Assembly (NCBI GenBank): GCA_038226305.1
Contig: JBBRQN010000003.1
Coordinates: 186,001-250,000, forward strand
Length of the DNA stretch: 64,000 nt
DNA from: JASLDZ01 sp038226305
Lineage (GTDB): Bacteria; Pseudomonadota; Alphaproteobacteria; Caulobacterales; Caulobacteraceae
Direction: 5' to 3'
The notes beneath the pieces were generated by a model. That model made no database searches. It was not told the origin of the DNA and was given only the letters and a program-made list of their open reading frames with translations. Each line of letters begins with the position of its first letter. Within the stretch, counting starts at the first letter, position 1. Shown here piece by piece: positions 25,410-34,322 of the stretch. Made by a program: the position numbers and the translations under genes.

Positions 25410-26294
25410 TCAGCTCTTCAGGCGCCAGCCGCTCCGGAACAGCATGTAGCACCCTGCGGCCAGCGCCAGGGTGAGGGTGCCGGTGTAGAGGGCGCCGATC
25501 AGGAGGTTGCCGTCGGCGTGGCCGATGAAGCCGTAGCGGAAGCCGTCGATCAGGTAGAACACCGGGTTGAACTTGGTGATCATCAGGAACGGCTCGGGCA
25601 GGCGCGTAACGCTGTAGAAGGTGCCCGAGATGAAGGTGAGCGGCATGATCACGAAGTTGGTCACGGCCGCCAGGTGGTCGAACTTCTCGCTCCACAGGCC
25701 GGTGAACACGCCCACCAGCCCCATCATCAGCGAGGCCATGAGGCCGAAGTAGAGCACGGCGAAGATGTTCGAGAGGCCGAAGCGGGCGAACGGCCACGAG
25801 GCCACCAGCGTCACGAGCCCGACCACGATGCCTCGCGTCGCGGCGCCTGCGGCGAAGCCCACCGTCAACTCGAAGGGCGACAGGGGCGGGGTGAGGAAGT
25901 CGGGCGCGGTGCCCATGATCTTGGCCTGGATCAGGCTCGACGAGGCGTTGGCGAAGGCGTTGTTCAGAATGCTCATCATGATGAGCCCCGGCGCCACGAA
26001 CTGCGGGAAGCTCACCGCATGGGCGTCGCTGGGGCGGGCGCCCTTCATGGCGACCACGAACACCAGCATGTAGAGCAGCACCGTCACGACGGGCGACGCC
26101 ACCGTCTGCATGCCCACCTTCCAGAAGCGGCGGACCTCCTTGAAGTAGAGGGTCTTCAGCCCGACCCAGTTCACCCCGTTGTAGGTGCGCGGCGTGAAGC
26201 GCGGGGCGAAAGCGGCGCCCAGGGCCGGGCCTGCGGGAGAAGGGGCGGGGGCGGCGGGGGCCAGCCCCGCGCCGCGGTCGGCGGTCATCGTCAT
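25410..26294 (-). CDS. ABC-2 type transporter permease
   Basis: Membrane protein of 294 residues with six predicted membrane segments. A cytoplasmic N-terminal part of about 60 residues is rich in Ala and Pro. VASPVVTVLLYMLVFVVAM begins the core, and later segments include SILNNAFANASSSLIQAKIMGTAPDF split by loops, and FVIMPLTFISGTFYSVTRLP. FNPVFYLIDGFRYGF is a strong ABC-2 signature. It probably exports a sugar, lipid or drug, but no ATPase gene is beside it. The start is one of two Met codons at 26294 or 26288. It is divergent from gcrA. Confidence 0.9.
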   Translation of the reverse strand: MTMTADRGAGLAPAAPAPSPAGPALGAAFAPRFTPRTYNGVNWVGLKTLYFKEVRRFWKVGMQTVASPVVTVLLYMLVFVVAMKGARPSDAHAVSFPQFVAPGLIMMSILNNAFANASSSLIQAKIMGTAPDFLTPPLSPFELTVGFAAGAATRGIVVGLVTLVASWPFARFGLSNIFAVLYFGLMASLMMGLVGVFTGLWSEKFDHLAAVTNFVIMPLTFISGTFYSVTRLPEPFLMITKFNPVFYLIDGFRYGFIGHADGNLLIGALYTGTLTLALAAGCYMLFRSGWRLKS

Positions 26295-26353
26295 GCCTGC
26301 GCATGTGCTCCCGAGAGCGGCGAACCGCAACCGCGCCTGCGACGCTTGGCGCC

Positions 26354-26358
26354 GAGTC
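26354..26358. promoter_or_regulatory. GANTC (CcrM) site upstream of gcrA
   Basis: GAGTC, a GANTC motif, 162 bp before the gcrA start. GcrA is known to act with CcrM methylation at such sites in Caulobacter, so a site in its own promoter region would fit feedback. Confidence 0.5.
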
Positions 26359-26372
26359 TATATGTAGATGAG

Positions 26373-26381
26373 TGTGGACAA
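26373..26381. promoter_or_regulatory. DnaA-box-like site upstream of gcrA
   Basis: TGTGGACAA, the reverse complement of TTGTCCACA, a relaxed DnaA box (TTNTNCACA). DnaA is known to activate gcrA in Caulobacter, so the place fits. It is one base off the strict TTATCCACA. Confidence 0.5.
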
Positions 26382-26413
26382 GCCAATGGCGCCTATTGTG
26401 GCGTCGCGCCTTT

Positions 26414-26428
26414 GAGATACCGTATCTC
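26414..26428. promoter_or_regulatory. perfect palindrome upstream of gcrA
   Basis: GAGATAC, C, GTATCTC: perfect 7-bp arms around one base, about 92 bp before the gcrA ATG. It is a candidate operator; which protein binds it is unknown. Confidence 0.45.
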
Positions 26429-26519
26429 GTGGTGAGAGAGCCCGAGCGGCGGGCTCCGGCGCCAGATGTAGCGCTTCGGTCGTTTCCGCAAGGCGCACAT
26501 TCAGTACGGAGCGGCCATC

Positions 26520-27044
<525 letters not shown>

Positions 27045-27089
27045 TCCGAAGGGGGCGGCGGTGGGTGACCTCCGCCGCCTGACGCTTCG

Positions 27090-28076
27090 CTAGAGCATGG
27101 AAGGCAGGACGCGGTCGGGCGGACGGTGGCCGTCCATGAAGGTCTTGATGTTGATGATCACCTTCTCGCCCATGTCGATCCGGGCCTCCACCGTAGCCGA
27201 GCCCATGTGCGGCAGCAGCACCACGTTGGGGAGCTTCAGGAGCTTCGGGTTGATGGCGGGCTCGTTCTCGTAGACGTCGAGCCCGGCGCCCGCGATCTCG
27301 CCCCGGTGGAGCATGTTGGCGAGTGCAGCCTCGTCGATCACCTCGCCCCGGGCGGTGTTCACGACGATGGCGTGGCTCTGCAGGAGCTTGAGCCGGCGCG
27401 CCGAGAGCAGGTGGAACGTGGCGGGCGTGTGCGGGCAGTTGACGCTGACGATGTCCATCCGGGCGAGCATCTGGTCGAGGCTCTCCCAGTAGGTCGCGCC
27501 CAGAGCTTCGCCCACCGCGTGGGGAACTGGCTTGCGGTTGTGGTAGTGGATCGACAGGCCGAACGCCTGCGCCCGGCGCGCCACCGCCTGGCCGATGCGG
27601 CCCATGCCGACGATGCCGAGGCGCTTGCCCCAGATGCGACGACCCATCATCCAGGTGGGGCTCCACCCGTGAAAGCCCCCGGCCTGCACCACCTCAGCAC
27701 CCTCCACGAGGCGGCGGGCGGAGGCGAGGATCAAGGCCATCGTCATGTCGGCCGTGTCTTCGGTGAGGACGCCGGGCGTGTTGGTGACGGTGATGCCGCG
27801 CTGAGTGGCGGTGGAGACGTCGATGTTGTCCACGCCCGCGCCGAAGTTGGCGATGAGCTTGAGGTTCGGGCCGGCGCGGCTGAGCAGGCGGCCGTCTATT
27901 CTATCGGTGACGGTGGGCACCAGCACATCGGCGGTGGCCAGGGCGCGGGCGAGGCCTTCGGCACCAAGGGGATTGTCCTCCGCGTTCAGCTCCACGTCGA
28001 ACAGTTCGCGCATCCGCGCCTCGACCGCATCGGGCAGCTTGCGCGTGACGACGACTTTGGGCTTGCTGGAAGGCAT
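27090..28076 (-). CDS. D-isomer 2-hydroxyacid dehydrogenase (glyoxylate/hydroxypyruvate reductase type)
   Basis: NAD(P)-dependent oxidoreductase of 328 residues. LIANFGAGVDNIDV and VTNTPGVLTEDTADM come first, then the Rossmann loop LGIVGMGRIGQAVARRAQ. The catalytic Arg/Glu/His set is seen in NTARGEVID, AGLDVYENEP and LLPHMGSAT. It probably reduces glyoxylate or hydroxypyruvate, or oxidises D-glycerate. Its start overlaps the first candidate start of the divergent SH3 gene by two bases. It is convergent with gcrA. Confidence 0.92.
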   Translation of the reverse strand: MPSSKPKVVVTRKLPDAVEARMRELFDVELNAEDNPLGAEGLARALATADVLVPTVTDRIDGRLLSRAGPNLKLIANFGAGVDNIDVSTATQRGITVTNTPGVLTEDTADMTMALILASARRLVEGAEVVQAGGFHGWSPTWMMGRRIWGKRLGIVGMGRIGQAVARRAQAFGLSIHYHNRKPVPHAVGEALGATYWESLDQMLARMDIVSVNCPHTPATFHLLSARRLKLLQSHAIVVNTARGEVIDEAALANMLHRGEIAGAGLDVYENEPAINPKLLKLPNVVLLPHMGSATVEARIDMGEKVIINIKTFMDGHRPPDRVLPSML

Positions 28077-28743
28077 GCGTGAGCGTTCGAAATCCTGGCG
28101 GCCCGGCGGCGAAAGCGCAGCCGGACGCCCGACCTTTAGCAGCGGCTTTGGAACCGGCCAATGGCGCGGCGCCCCAGCTTTGTTCGGCGTGCTGCTGGTT
28201 CTTCTGACGGTCGGGGGCGGGAAGGCCCATGGCGCCCCCCGCGATCCGGCTCCCCACGCGGCGCCCGCCCATGCTCCGCCTCCGAGGGAGACCCCCTCCG
28301 GCCAGCCGGTGCCGCGCTATGGGGCGACGCGCTTCGCCACGGTGAACGCCCGGGGCGGGCCGGGCGACGACTACAAGCTCCTGTGGACCTACCGCGCCCG
28401 GGGCGTGCCCCTGCAGATCGTGGCCGAGACCTTCGACTGGAGGCGGGTGTGCGATCCGGACGGGGGGCTCGCCTGGGTGCATCGCCGCACCGTCGAGGGC
28501 GAACGTCGGGTGATGAACACCACGGCCGAACCCCTGCCCGTTCGTCGCGGCCCGAAGGCCGACGCCGCGGTCGCCGCCGAGCTCAGCTCCCGCGCCACCG
28601 CAAGCCTTGTGGGCTGCAGGGATGGCTGGTGCCGCATCAAGGCCGCCAAGCTCACGGGGTTCGTGGAAGCTCGCGCCGTGTGGGGTACCGACGAGGCGCG
28701 CCAGTGCGTGCGGCTCTCGGCCACGCGCCCCCACCCTTCGTGA
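28075..28743 (+). CDS. exported SH3-domain protein
   Basis: Protein of up to 222 residues with two bacterial SH3-like (SH3_4) units. The first has FATVNARGGPGDDYKLLWTY split around RGGPG, then VAETFDWRRVCDPDGGLAWVHRRTV; the second has VRRGPKADAAV and GWCRIKAAKLTGFVE. Such proteins usually sit in the periplasm and bind cell-wall peptides. The ATG at 28075 would put about 35 residues before the hydrophobic segment (FGVLLVLLTVGGGKAHG). A TTG at 28180 would give a normal signal peptide, so the start is uncertain. It is divergent from the dehydrogenase and precedes fabA. Confidence 0.75.
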   Translation: MRERSKSWRPGGESAAGRPTFSSGFGTGQWRGAPALFGVLLVLLTVGGGKAHGAPRDPAPHAAPAHAPPPRETPSGQPVPRYGATRFATVNARGGPGDDYKLLWTYRARGVPLQIVAETFDWRRVCDPDGGLAWVHRRTVEGERRVMNTTAEPLPVRRGPKADAAVAAELSSRATASLVGCRDGWCRIKAAKLTGFVEARAVWGTDEARQCVRLSATRPHPS

Positions 28744-28881
28744 TCCGCAGGCGCTGCATCCGCAGACCCCCGGATCGCGTTGAGAGAATGGTCCCGGTCG
28801 TGTAACCGGGCTGCAACGCCGCCGGTCCCGACCACTACCGGGGCCGTAAGAGCCACGATCCAGGAAGGACCGCCCGCCTCC

Positions 28882-29442
28882 ATGTCCGTACCCCTCGCCA
28901 CCGCCGTCATGCCCGAGGGCTGGCTGCACACGCCGCAGAACAGCTACAGCCGCGAGGACCTGCTGGCCTGCGCCCGGGGCGAGATGTTCGGCCCCGGCAA
29001 CGCGCAGCTGCCCACCCCGCCCATGCTGATGATGGACCGCATCGTCGAGATCAGCACCGAGGGCGGCAAGCACGGCAAGGGCTGGATCCGCGCCGAGATG
29101 GATATCGATCCCTCTCTCTGGTTCTTCCAGTGCCACTTTCTCAACGACCCGGTGATGCCCGGATCGCTGGGCGTGGATGCCCTGTGGCAGCTCGTCGGCT
29201 TCTTCATGGGCTGGTCGGGCAAGCCCGGCCGTGGTCGCGCATTGGGCGCAGGCTCGGTGCGCTTCTCGGGCCAGGTGACGCCCAAGGTGAAGAAGATCAC
29301 CTATGAGGTGGACATGCGCCGGGTGATCGGCCGCAAGCTGGTGCTCGGCACCGGCGACGGGGTGATGTTCGCCGATGGCAAGCAGATCTACCAGACCGAA
29401 GACCTGCGGGTCGGCCTGTACGACCCTGCAGAACTGAGCTGA
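28882..29442 (+). CDS. fabA: 3-hydroxydecanoyl-ACP dehydratase/isomerase
   Basis: Makes the cis double bond for unsaturated fatty acids. The 186-residue hotdog enzyme has GNAQLPTPPMLMMDRI, the catalytic His85 in FFQCHFLNDPVMPG and Asp99 in LGVDALWQL, spaced 14 residues apart as in the E. coli enzyme. GAGSVRFSGQVTP and MRRVIGRKLVLGTGDG follow. It is about 14 residues longer than the E. coli protein at the N-terminus. AGGAAGGA stands about 13 bp before the ATG, somewhat far. fabB follows after 19 bp, as in most alphaproteobacteria. Confidence 0.97.
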   Translation: MSVPLATAVMPEGWLHTPQNSYSREDLLACARGEMFGPGNAQLPTPPMLMMDRIVEISTEGGKHGKGWIRAEMDIDPSLWFFQCHFLNDPVMPGSLGVDALWQLVGFFMGWSGKPGRGRALGAGSVRFSGQVTPKVKKITYEVDMRRVIGRKLVLGTGDGVMFADGKQIYQTEDLRVGLYDPAELS

Positions 29443-29461
29443 TCGGGGAGGCCTGACCGTC

Positions 29462-30673
29462 ATGCGCCGCGTCGTCGTCACTGGCCTCGGGATCGTGTCG
29501 TCCATCGGGGACGATGCGGCCGCCGTCACAGAATCCCTCCGCACCGCCCGCTCGGGCGTGGTGTTCGCGCCTGAATACGCCGAGCTCGGCTTCCGTTGCC
29601 GGGTGCACGCCCCGCCGACCGTGGACTGGCAGGCGCTGGTGGACCGTCGGGCCGCGCGCTTCCTCTCCCCCGGCCTCGCCTACGCCCACGTGGCGATGGA
29701 GCAGGCCATCAAGGACGCAGGGCTTGAGCCGACCGACGTTTCCAACACCCGCACCGGGCTGATCGTGGGCGCAGGCGGACCCTCCACCTCCACCATCGTC
29801 AGCGCGGCGGCCACCACCCGGGAGAAGGGGCCCAAGCGCATCGGGCCGTTCGCCGTGCCCAAGGCCATGTGTTCGGGTGCCTCGGCGGTGCTCTCCACCT
29901 GGTTCGAGATCAAGGGCGTGAACTATTCCATCAGCTCGGCCTGCACGACCGGGCTGCACTGCATGGGCGCCGCCACCGAGCAGATCCAGTTCGGCAAGCA
30001 GGACATCGTCTTCGCCGGCGGCTGCGAGGAGCTGGACTGGAGCCTGTCGAACATGTTCGACGCCATGGGCGCCATGAGCAGCAGCTACAACGAGACGCCC
30101 GCCAAGGCCTCCCGCGCCTATGACAAGGACCGCGACGGCTTCGTCATCGCCGGCGGAGCCGGGATCGTGGTGCTGGAGGAATATGAGCACGCCAAGGCCC
30201 GCGGCGCGAAGATCTACGCCGAGGTGGTCGGCTACGGCGCCAACTCCGACGGCTACGACATGGTGGCCCCCTCGGGCGAGGGCGCGGCGCGCTGCATGGG
30301 CATCGCCATGGAGCAGGCGGGTGGCCGGAAGATCGACTACCTGAACCCCCACGGCACCTCGACGCCGGTGGGCGACGCCAAGGAGATGCAGGCGGTGAAG
30401 GACGTGTTCGGCGACACCCAGCCGCTGATCTCGTCCACAAAGTCCCTCACCGGGCATAGCCTCGGCGCTGCGGGAGCACAGGAGGCGATCTACTGCCTCC
30501 TGATGATGCAGTCGGGCTTCGCCTGCGAGAGCGCCAACATCGAGACGCTCGATCCGGCGTTCGAGGGCATGAACATTCTTCGCGCCCGCAAGGACGTGCA
30601 GCTGGAAACCTGCATGTCCAACAGCTTCGGCTTCGGCGGCACCAACGGCTGCCTGATCGTCAGCCGCGTCTAG
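29462..30673 (+). CDS. fabB: beta-ketoacyl-ACP synthase I
   Basis: Extends unsaturated acyl chains. The 403-residue enzyme has the thiolase fold with the Cys161-His297-His332 triad in SSACTTGLH, NPHGTSTPVGD and LTGHSLGAAGAQE, matching Cys163, His298 and His333 of E. coli FabB. YDKDRDGFVIAGGAG and SFGFGGTN complete the family pattern. It follows fabA by 19 bp. Its stop overlaps the stop of the convergent flavin monooxygenase gene, so the fab operon ends here and fabI must have its own promoter. Confidence 0.97.
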   Translation: MRRVVVTGLGIVSSIGDDAAAVTESLRTARSGVVFAPEYAELGFRCRVHAPPTVDWQALVDRRAARFLSPGLAYAHVAMEQAIKDAGLEPTDVSNTRTGLIVGAGGPSTSTIVSAAATTREKGPKRIGPFAVPKAMCSGASAVLSTWFEIKGVNYSISSACTTGLHCMGAATEQIQFGKQDIVFAGGCEELDWSLSNMFDAMGAMSSSYNETPAKASRAYDKDRDGFVIAGGAGIVVLEEYEHAKARGAKIYAEVVGYGANSDGYDMVAPSGEGAARCMGIAMEQAGGRKIDYLNPHGTSTPVGDAKEMQAVKDVFGDTQPLISSTKSLTGHSLGAAGAQEAIYCLLMMQSGFACESANIETLDPAFEGMNILRARKDVQLETCMSNSFGFGGTNGCLIVSRV

Positions 30674-31683
30674 GCGGCTGCGCGCACGCCGCCCTGGGCG
30701 GCGGTGAAGGCCTGCATCGTCAGTTCGAAGCTCCGCACCCGGGCTGCCGGGTCGTGGATGCCAGCGGTGACCATCAGCTCGTCGGCGCCGTGCTTCTGCG
30801 CGAAGGCGGCCATTCCTGCGCCCACTTCGTCCGGCGTGCCCACGAAGCTGGCGCTGAGGGCGCCGCGGAGCATGGCTCGCGCTTCCGGCGGCAGGCTTTC
30901 CATGTAGCCCTCGACGGGGGCGGGGAGCTTGCCCGGGCGGCCCATGCGCAGGTTCACGAAAGCCTGCGCCATCGAGGAGGCCAGAAGCTCGGCCTCGGCC
31001 TGGGTGTCGGCGGCGTAGGCGCTGCAGCCGAGCATCACGTAAGGCTTGGCCAGATGTTCCGAGGGCCTGAACTCCCGCCGGTAAATCGCCAGAGCCTGTT
31101 CCAGGTCACCCGGCGCGAAGTGGCTGGCGAAGGCGTAGGGCAGGCCGAGCATGGCCGCGAGCTGCGCGCCGTAGAGGCTTGAGCCGAGGATCCACACCGG
31201 CACGTGCGTGCCCACGCCGGGGGTGGCGACCACCCGCTGGCCGGGTTGGGAGTCGGCGAAATAGGCCATCAGCTCCACCACGTCCCTCGGGAAGCCGTCG
31301 ATGTCGCCGCTCAGCGTGCGGCGCAGCGCCTGGGCGGTGAGCTGGTCGGTTCCGGGCGCACGGCCGACGCCGAGGTCGATCCGGCCGGGGAACAGGGTCG
31401 CCAGCGTGCCGAACTGCTCGGCGATCACGTAGGGGGCGTGGTTCGGCAGCATGACCCCGCCCGCACCCACGCGGATGGTGGACGTGGCGGCCGCCACATG
31501 ACCGATCACCACCGCCGTCGCGGCCGAGGCGATCCCGGCCATGTTGTGATGCTCGGCCAGCCAGTAGCGGCGATACCCCGCACGCTCCGCCGCCTGGGCG
31601 AGGGACGCGGCCTCCGCCAGCGCGGAAGCGGTGTCTGACCCGGCTTTCACCGGCGCGAGATCGAGGACGGAGAGCGTGGTCAT
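30670..31683 (-). CDS. LLM class flavin-dependent oxidoreductase
   Basis: Luciferase-like TIM-barrel monooxygenase of 337 residues from the MsnO8/YtmO-like group. It opens TTLSVLDLAPVKAG and has AEHHNMAGIASAAT, VGAGGVMLPNHAPYVIAEQFGTL and PGRIDLGVGRAPGTD, all typical of that group. The substrate is unknown. The Met at 31683 has GGAGG only 2 bp upstream; the Met at 31692 is also possible. The stop overlaps that of fabB. It stands between fabB and fabI on the opposite strand. Confidence 0.9.
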   Translation of the reverse strand: MTTLSVLDLAPVKAGSDTASALAEAASLAQAAERAGYRRYWLAEHHNMAGIASAATAVVIGHVAAATSTIRVGAGGVMLPNHAPYVIAEQFGTLATLFPGRIDLGVGRAPGTDQLTAQALRRTLSGDIDGFPRDVVELMAYFADSQPGQRVVATPGVGTHVPVWILGSSLYGAQLAAMLGLPYAFASHFAPGDLEQALAIYRREFRPSEHLAKPYVMLGCSAYAADTQAEAELLASSMAQAFVNLRMGRPGKLPAPVEGYMESLPPEARAMLRGALSASFVGTPDEVGAGMAAFAQKHGADELMVTAGIHDPAARVRSFELTMQAFTAAQGGVRAAA

Positions 31684-31704
31684 CCCCTCCATATAGGTCG
31701 CCCG

Positions 31705-32397
31705 TCAGCCCGGCGCAGATGGCTCACGGGTCGGGGCGAACTGCGGCAGCCGCCAGTCGAACAGGAGCGCGCCTCCCCGAAGCACCAGCCCGGCCAGCAC
31801 CGCCATCAGCGTCGCGGCCCAGTCGGGGGTGCCGAGGCCTCGCAAGGATACATGCACAGCGGCGGCACCGATCGCGGCCGTGACGTAAATCTCGCGCCGC
31901 AGGAGCACGGAGGGCTGCTCGGCCACGATGTCGCGCAAGACGCCCCCGAAGGCAGCGGTCAGCACGCCCATGACCACGCACACGGGGGCTCCCAGCCCCG
32001 CTGCCTCGGCCTTGGAGGCGCCCACCACGGCGTAGGCGGCCAGCCCCACCGCATCGAGCCAGAGCAGGGCGCGAGGATCGAGGCCCCGCCCCCGCAGGCT
32101 CCAGATCGTCACCGCCGCCGCCCCGCAGACGAGGAGGTAGGCAGGCTCGCGCACCCAGAACACCGGCGCCCCGATCAGGAGGTCGCGCAGGGTGCCGCCT
32201 CCGATGCCGGTCAGAGCGGCGAAGAACAGGAAGCCCACGATGTCCTGCCGCCGCTCGCCCGCCGCGATGGCCCCCGTGGCGGCGAAGAACCCCACGCCCG
32301 CATAGTCCAGCGCCGTCCGCATGGTGGCGCCCACGTTGGAGACGAGGCCGGAAGCGAGCACAGGGCCCAGGGCCGCATGGAGGGGTGCGGAGTTCAT
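31705..32397 (-). CDS. TRIC/UPF0126 family membrane protein
   Basis: Seven-segment membrane protein of about 230 residues. It is a duplicated glycine-rich fold: ALDYAGVGFFAATGAIAAGERRQDIVG and LTGIGGGTLRDLLIG in the first half, WLDAVGLAAYAVVGASKAEAAG and TAAFGGVLRDIVAEQP in the second. The GGGxLRD pairs are the mark of this family, bacterial relatives of trimeric intracellular cation channels. A shorter start at the Met at 32322 would leave the channel part whole. It is divergent from fabI; the two starts are about 80 bp apart. Confidence 0.9.
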   Translation of the reverse strand: MNSAPLHAALGPVLASGLVSNVGATMRTALDYAGVGFFAATGAIAAGERRQDIVGFLFFAALTGIGGGTLRDLLIGAPVFWVREPAYLLVCGAAAVTIWSLRGRGLDPRALLWLDAVGLAAYAVVGASKAEAAGLGAPVCVVMGVLTAAFGGVLRDIVAEQPSVLLRREIYVTAAIGAAAVHVSLRGLGTPDWAATLMAVLAGLVLRGGALLFDWRLPQFAPTREPSAPG

Positions 32398-32476
32398 GCG
32401 TCGATCTACGGCACGTTGGGCGCCCGCCACAAACCGGCTAGAGGTGCGCTCCCCCAAAGACGCCCGGAGAGCGATC

Positions 32477-33298
32477 ATGGCCGACGACGACTACGCGCTG
32501 CCCACAGGCACGCTCATGCACGGCAAGCGCGGCGTGGTCATGGGCGTCGCCAACAAGAACTCCATCGCCTACGCCATCGCCGCCCAGCTCGCCGCGCAAG
32601 GGGCGGAGATGGCCTGGACCTACGTCGAGGCGATGGAACGCCGGGTGAAGCCGCTGGGGGAAGGCCTCGGCGTGAAGGCCTTCATCCTGGCAGACGTGTC
32701 GTCTGACGAGAGCATGGACGGCGCCTTCGAGGCGGTGAAGGCCACGTTCCCCGAGGGGATCGACTTCGTGGTCCACGCCATCGCCCACGCCGACCGGGAC
32801 CACATCCAAGGCTCCTTCGTGGAGAACACCACCCGCGCCGGGTTCGCCCACGCGCTGGACATCTCGGCCTTCTCCTTCGTGGACGTGGCGCGCCGGGCGG
32901 CGCCGATGATGAAGGCGGGAGGGTCGCTGATTACCCTCACCTATCTCGGCAGCGAGCGGGTGATCCCGAACTACAACGTGATGGGCGTGGCCAAGGCGGC
33001 GCTGGAGGCTTCCACCCGCTACATCGCGCGAGACCTCGGGCCGCGCGGCATTCGCTGCAACGCCATCTCGGCCGGCGCCATCCGCACCCTCAGCCTGGCG
33101 GGCATCTCGGGCGGGCGCTCGATGATCTCGCAGGGTCGCGCCTGGTCGGCCCTGAAGGAAGACACCGCGCCCGAGGGCGTGGCGGGCTGCGCCCTGTGGC
33201 TTTTGTCCGACCTCGGCCGCTCGACCACGGGCGAAGTGATCCACGTGGACGCCGGCTTCCACATGATCGGCCTGCCGGAGGAGGCGGGGGAGGCCTGA
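32477..33298 (+). CDS. fabI: enoyl-ACP reductase (NADH)
   Basis: Last step of each round of fatty-acid elongation. The 273-residue SDR-type enzyme has GVANKNSIAYAIA near the N-terminus and the catalytic Tyr156, Tyr166 and Lys173 in LTYLGSERVIPNYNVMGVAKAALE read in two parts. These match Tyr146, Tyr156 and Lys163 of E. coli FabI with a constant 10-residue shift. NAISAGAIRTL and IHVDAGFHMIG end the fold. It is the target of triclosan in bacteria with this type. In many relatives it follows fabB directly; here two opposed genes lie between. Confidence 0.96.
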   Translation: MADDDYALPTGTLMHGKRGVVMGVANKNSIAYAIAAQLAAQGAEMAWTYVEAMERRVKPLGEGLGVKAFILADVSSDESMDGAFEAVKATFPEGIDFVVHAIAHADRDHIQGSFVENTTRAGFAHALDISAFSFVDVARRAAPMMKAGGSLITLTYLGSERVIPNYNVMGVAKAALEASTRYIARDLGPRGIRCNAISAGAIRTLSLAGISGGRSMISQGRAWSALKEDTAPEGVAGCALWLLSDLGRSTTGEVIHVDAGFHMIGLPEEAGEA

Positions 33299-33324
33299 GG
33301 GCCTCCCCGCTCCCCGCTCCCCGG

Positions 33325-33729
33325 TCAGGCGGCGGCGATCGCCTTTTCGACCTCGGCGGCGGATTGTCCGGTGAGATCCTTGGAGAGTTCGCCCACCAGA
33401 ACGTCGCTCAGCTTGGCGTGATAGTGCTTGCGGAGTTCACCGAGCGTCTTGGGGGCGGCGATCACCACGAGGTGGCTGATCTTTCCCGCCAGCACCTGCT
33501 TGTTGAGCATGTCGGCGACGTTGCCCGCGAAGCCGTCTTCGGTGGTCTGCTGGTCGTCGGGGTTGGCGCTGCTGCTCGGGTGGCGGGCACCCGCACCGCT
33601 GTGCTCGCTCGAAACGGCACCGTGCTCGACGGCGGTCAGCTTGGGGGAAACCTCGTCGCCCGTGTTGTGGAAGAGGTTGAGCTTGGCACCGTCGGCGACG
33701 GCCACGGTGGCACCCTTGGGGAGCTTCAT
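33325..33729 (-). CDS. host attachment protein family (PF10116-like)
   Basis: Protein of 134 residues. It opens KGATVAVADGAKLNLFHN and has EDGFAGNVADMLNK, HLVVIAAPKTLGELRKHYHAKLSD read in two parts, and ends EVEKAIAAA. This is the family first described as needed for attachment to host cells in rhizobia-like bacteria, but it is widespread and its real role is unclear; the fold is eRF1/Pelota-like. No signal peptide is present. It is divergent from a Nudix gene. Confidence 0.82.
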   Translation of the reverse strand: MKLPKGATVAVADGAKLNLFHNTGDEVSPKLTAVEHGAVSSEHSGAGARHPSSSANPDDQQTTEDGFAGNVADMLNKQVLAGKISHLVVIAAPKTLGELRKHYHAKLSDVLVGELSKDLTGQSAAEVEKAIAAA

Positions 33730-33825
33730 GAGTATCTCTCGCGATGAAACCGCTCGGCGCGGTCAGGCGGGTCCAACGCGCGAGCCGGCGTTTGGGTCAT
33801 CGGCCGTCCACTGGAGGTGCCGTTC

Positions 33826-34272
33826 GTGACCGTCGCCGAAGTGCGCAGGCCCACCCCGGCAGTGGGCGTGGTTTGTCTTCGCGGGGACGAGGTGCTGCTG
33901 ATCCGGCGCGGGAAGCCGCCGCTGGCGGGAAGCTGGAGCCTGCCCGGGGGCCGCATCGAGTGGGGCGAGCGCGCCGCCGATGCCGCCCTTCGCGAGCTCC
34001 ATGAGGAAACCGGCGTCACCGCCGGGCTTCTGGGGCTGATCGACGTGGTGGACGGGGTGTTCCCCGCAACGCACGCTGCCGACGAGGACCGTCACTACCT
34101 CCTCGTGGACTATGCCGCGCGCTGGGTCTCGGGCGAGCCCACGGCGGGAGACGATGCGGCCGACGCGCGCTTCGTGCCCCTCGCTGACATCGCCGCCCTG
34201 GGCCTGTGGAGCGAGACGGTGCGTATTATTCGCATGGCGCATGATCGCTTCGGCGGCCGCTTCGGTGCTTGA
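33826..34272 (+). CDS. Nudix hydrolase
   Basis: Pyrophosphohydrolase of 148 residues. The Nudix box is GGRIEWGERAADAALRELHEETGV read as GGRIEWGE, then RELHEETG, and is complete. LIRRGKPPLAGSWSLPGG comes before it. The substrate could be ADP-ribose or a damaged nucleotide. The GTG at 33826 is chosen because GGAGG is 8 bp upstream; an earlier GTG at 33817 overlaps that site. A SDR gene follows after 50 bp. Confidence 0.88.
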   Translation: MTVAEVRRPTPAVGVVCLRGDEVLLIRRGKPPLAGSWSLPGGRIEWGERAADAALRELHEETGVTAGLLGLIDVVDGVFPATHAADEDRHYLLVDYAARWVSGEPTAGDDAADARFVPLADIAALGLWSETVRIIRMAHDRFGGRFGA

Positions 34273-34322
34273 CGCACCCCGTCCCCGGAAGGCCTCTGCC
34301 TGAAAACCAAGGGAGCACGCTC

